Shown here: one piece after another, positions 32,235-32,927 of the stretch
How the letters are laid out: every line of letters starts with the position of its first letter
Position numbering within the stretch: the first letter of the stretch is position 1
From: Moorena bouillonii PNG
GTDB taxonomy: Bacteria > Cyanobacteriota > Cyanobacteriia > Cyanobacteriales > Coleofasciculaceae
NCBI RefSeq assembly: GCF_001942495.1
Contig: NZ_MKZS01000001.1
Location: forward strand, 1-32,927
Reading direction: 5' to 3'
Length of the DNA: 32,927 bases
Position numbers and translations under genes: made by a program
The notes under the pieces: model-generated
Databases searched by the model: none
What the model was told of the DNA's origin: nothing
The model's input: the letters and a program-made list of their open reading frames with translations, nothing else

Positions 32235-32927
32235 GTAGGGTGGGCAGTAAGTATCATCCCGATGGTAAGCTTTGGAATTGGTATTATTACTGCCCACCTT
32301 ACGATTAATTTTACTCTATTTTACAATAGCAGTTGATGTAGGGTGGGCAGTAAGTATCATCCCGATGGTAAGCTTTGGAATTGGTATTATTACTGCCCAC
32401 CTTTAGCAAAGGGAATAGGGAATAGGGAGTAGGGAGTAGGAAAAATGGAAAAATATGTAGGGTGGGCAGTAAGTATAATCCCGATGGTAAGCTTTGGAAT
32501 TGGTATTTTTACTGCCCACCTTTAGCAAAGGGAATAGGGAATAGGGAGTAGGGAGTAGGGAGTAGGGAGTAGGAAAAATGGAAAAATATGTAGGGTGGGC
32601 AGTAAGTATCATCCCGATGGTAAGCTTTGAAATTGGTATTATTACTGCCCACCTTACGATTATTATCACTCTATTTTACCATTAATTTTATGTTGGTGTG
32701 CAGTGCCAATTTAACTTTATAAAACCTTTAAAATTTCTAGGAAGCACTGCCCACCATCCGATTTACTTTTACTATATTTTACCATTGATATTATGCTGGT
32801 GGGCAGTGCAAATCTACCCTACAACAAGATAGAAACTTATTAGGAAGCACTGCCCACCCTACGATTTATTTTACTCTATTTTACCATTAATTTTATGTTG
32901 GTGTGCAGTGCCAATTTAACTTTATAA
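32235..32927. repeat. Higher-order array of hairpin units with about 103-bp period
   Basis: Four type A units begin at 32235, 32338, 32457 and 32590. Each is about 66 bp, with inverted ends GTAGGGTGGGCAGTAA and TTACTGCCCACC. Three diverged type B units, with GGTGTGCAGTGC or GGTGGGCAGTGC and GCACTGCCCACC ends, begin at 32692, 32795 and 32897. The last runs off the window. Spacing is 102-103 bp except where AGGGAGT heptamers lengthen the A2-A3 (119) and A3-A4 (133) intervals. No coding potential; ORFs on the minus strand are repeat artefacts. Confidence 0.93.

Noticed and set aside
32003-32669. Minus-strand ORFs rich in PYSLLPT
   Set aside because: Simple translation of AGTAGGG/AATAGGG heptamers and hairpin units.
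32235-32927. Possible CRISPR array in the 103-bp periodic repeats
   Set aside because: Spacers are themselves repetitive (AT-rich or heptamer) and units are about 66-bp hairpins, unlike CRISPR repeats.

Overview
The window reads as chromosomal DNA of a large-genome filamentous cyanobacterium. The cyanobacterial diagnosis rests on a complete 29-codon petN gene (cytochrome b6f subunit VIII), more than ten HIP1 octamers (GCGATCGC), the LabA-type NYN protein, and typical cyanobacterial neighbours. The density of heptameric tandem repeats, small palindromic MITE-like elements and the GCCATTCGCGTAGCGTG 17-mer array resembles what I remember of Moorena/Moorea-type genomes; that genus-level guess is inference.

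Layout. 1-1290: tandem repeats, a small cyanobacterial conserved gene whose 3' end runs into an IS200/IS605-like right end, and a region of overlapping inverted repeats. 1294-6818: housekeeping genes (cobQ, a small 2Fe-2S ferredoxin, mnmA, a phasin-like protein, an acidic Cys-containing protein, queF) and, on the minus strand, a WecG/TagA-type glycosyltransferase. 6819-8150: a 1.3 kb AT-rich region without a recognisable gene. 8151-20060: a same-strand exopolysaccharide cluster of the Wzx/Wzy type: AlkP-superfamily phosphodiesterase, outer-membrane polysaccharide export protein, polysaccharide co-polymerase without a kinase domain, Wzy polymerase, GT2, a flippase fused to a co-polymerase periplasmic domain, and two tandem GT2 paralogues. 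20061-21489: repeat-rich spacer with a large imperfect palindrome. 21490-22982: two TVP38/TMEM64 membrane proteins. 22983-24910: repeats and one unknown membrane-anchored protein. 24911-26743 (minus): rtcB interrupted by a 217-residue intein. 27079-31146: petN, a micro-protein, a sulfurtransferase, a LabA-like NYN protein and leuA. 31147-32927: two MITE-like elements, a gamma-glutamylcyclotransferase-fold gene and a higher-order array of hairpin units that runs off the window end.

The most unusual item is the 785-residue protein at 15460-17817. Its first about 425 residues look like a 12-TM Wzx flippase. Its last about 330 residues are a clear, shortened paralogue of the periplasmic domain of the co-polymerase encoded 2.4 kb upstream, cut at both ends almost exactly where that protein's two membrane helices lie. 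This physically joins lipid-linked repeat-unit flipping to chain-length control, although a simple 12-TM topology would put the added domain on the cytoplasmic side. Other points of interest are the RtcB mini-intein with an HNH-like relic, the mutually exclusive hairpins upstream of cobQ, 13-bp tandem arrays just upstream of two export genes, and a pair of inverted dispersed repeats that differ only in heptamer copy number.

All functional calls come from reading the translated sequence. No database search was possible, and no tRNA, rRNA, CRISPR array or complete insertion sequence was recognised.
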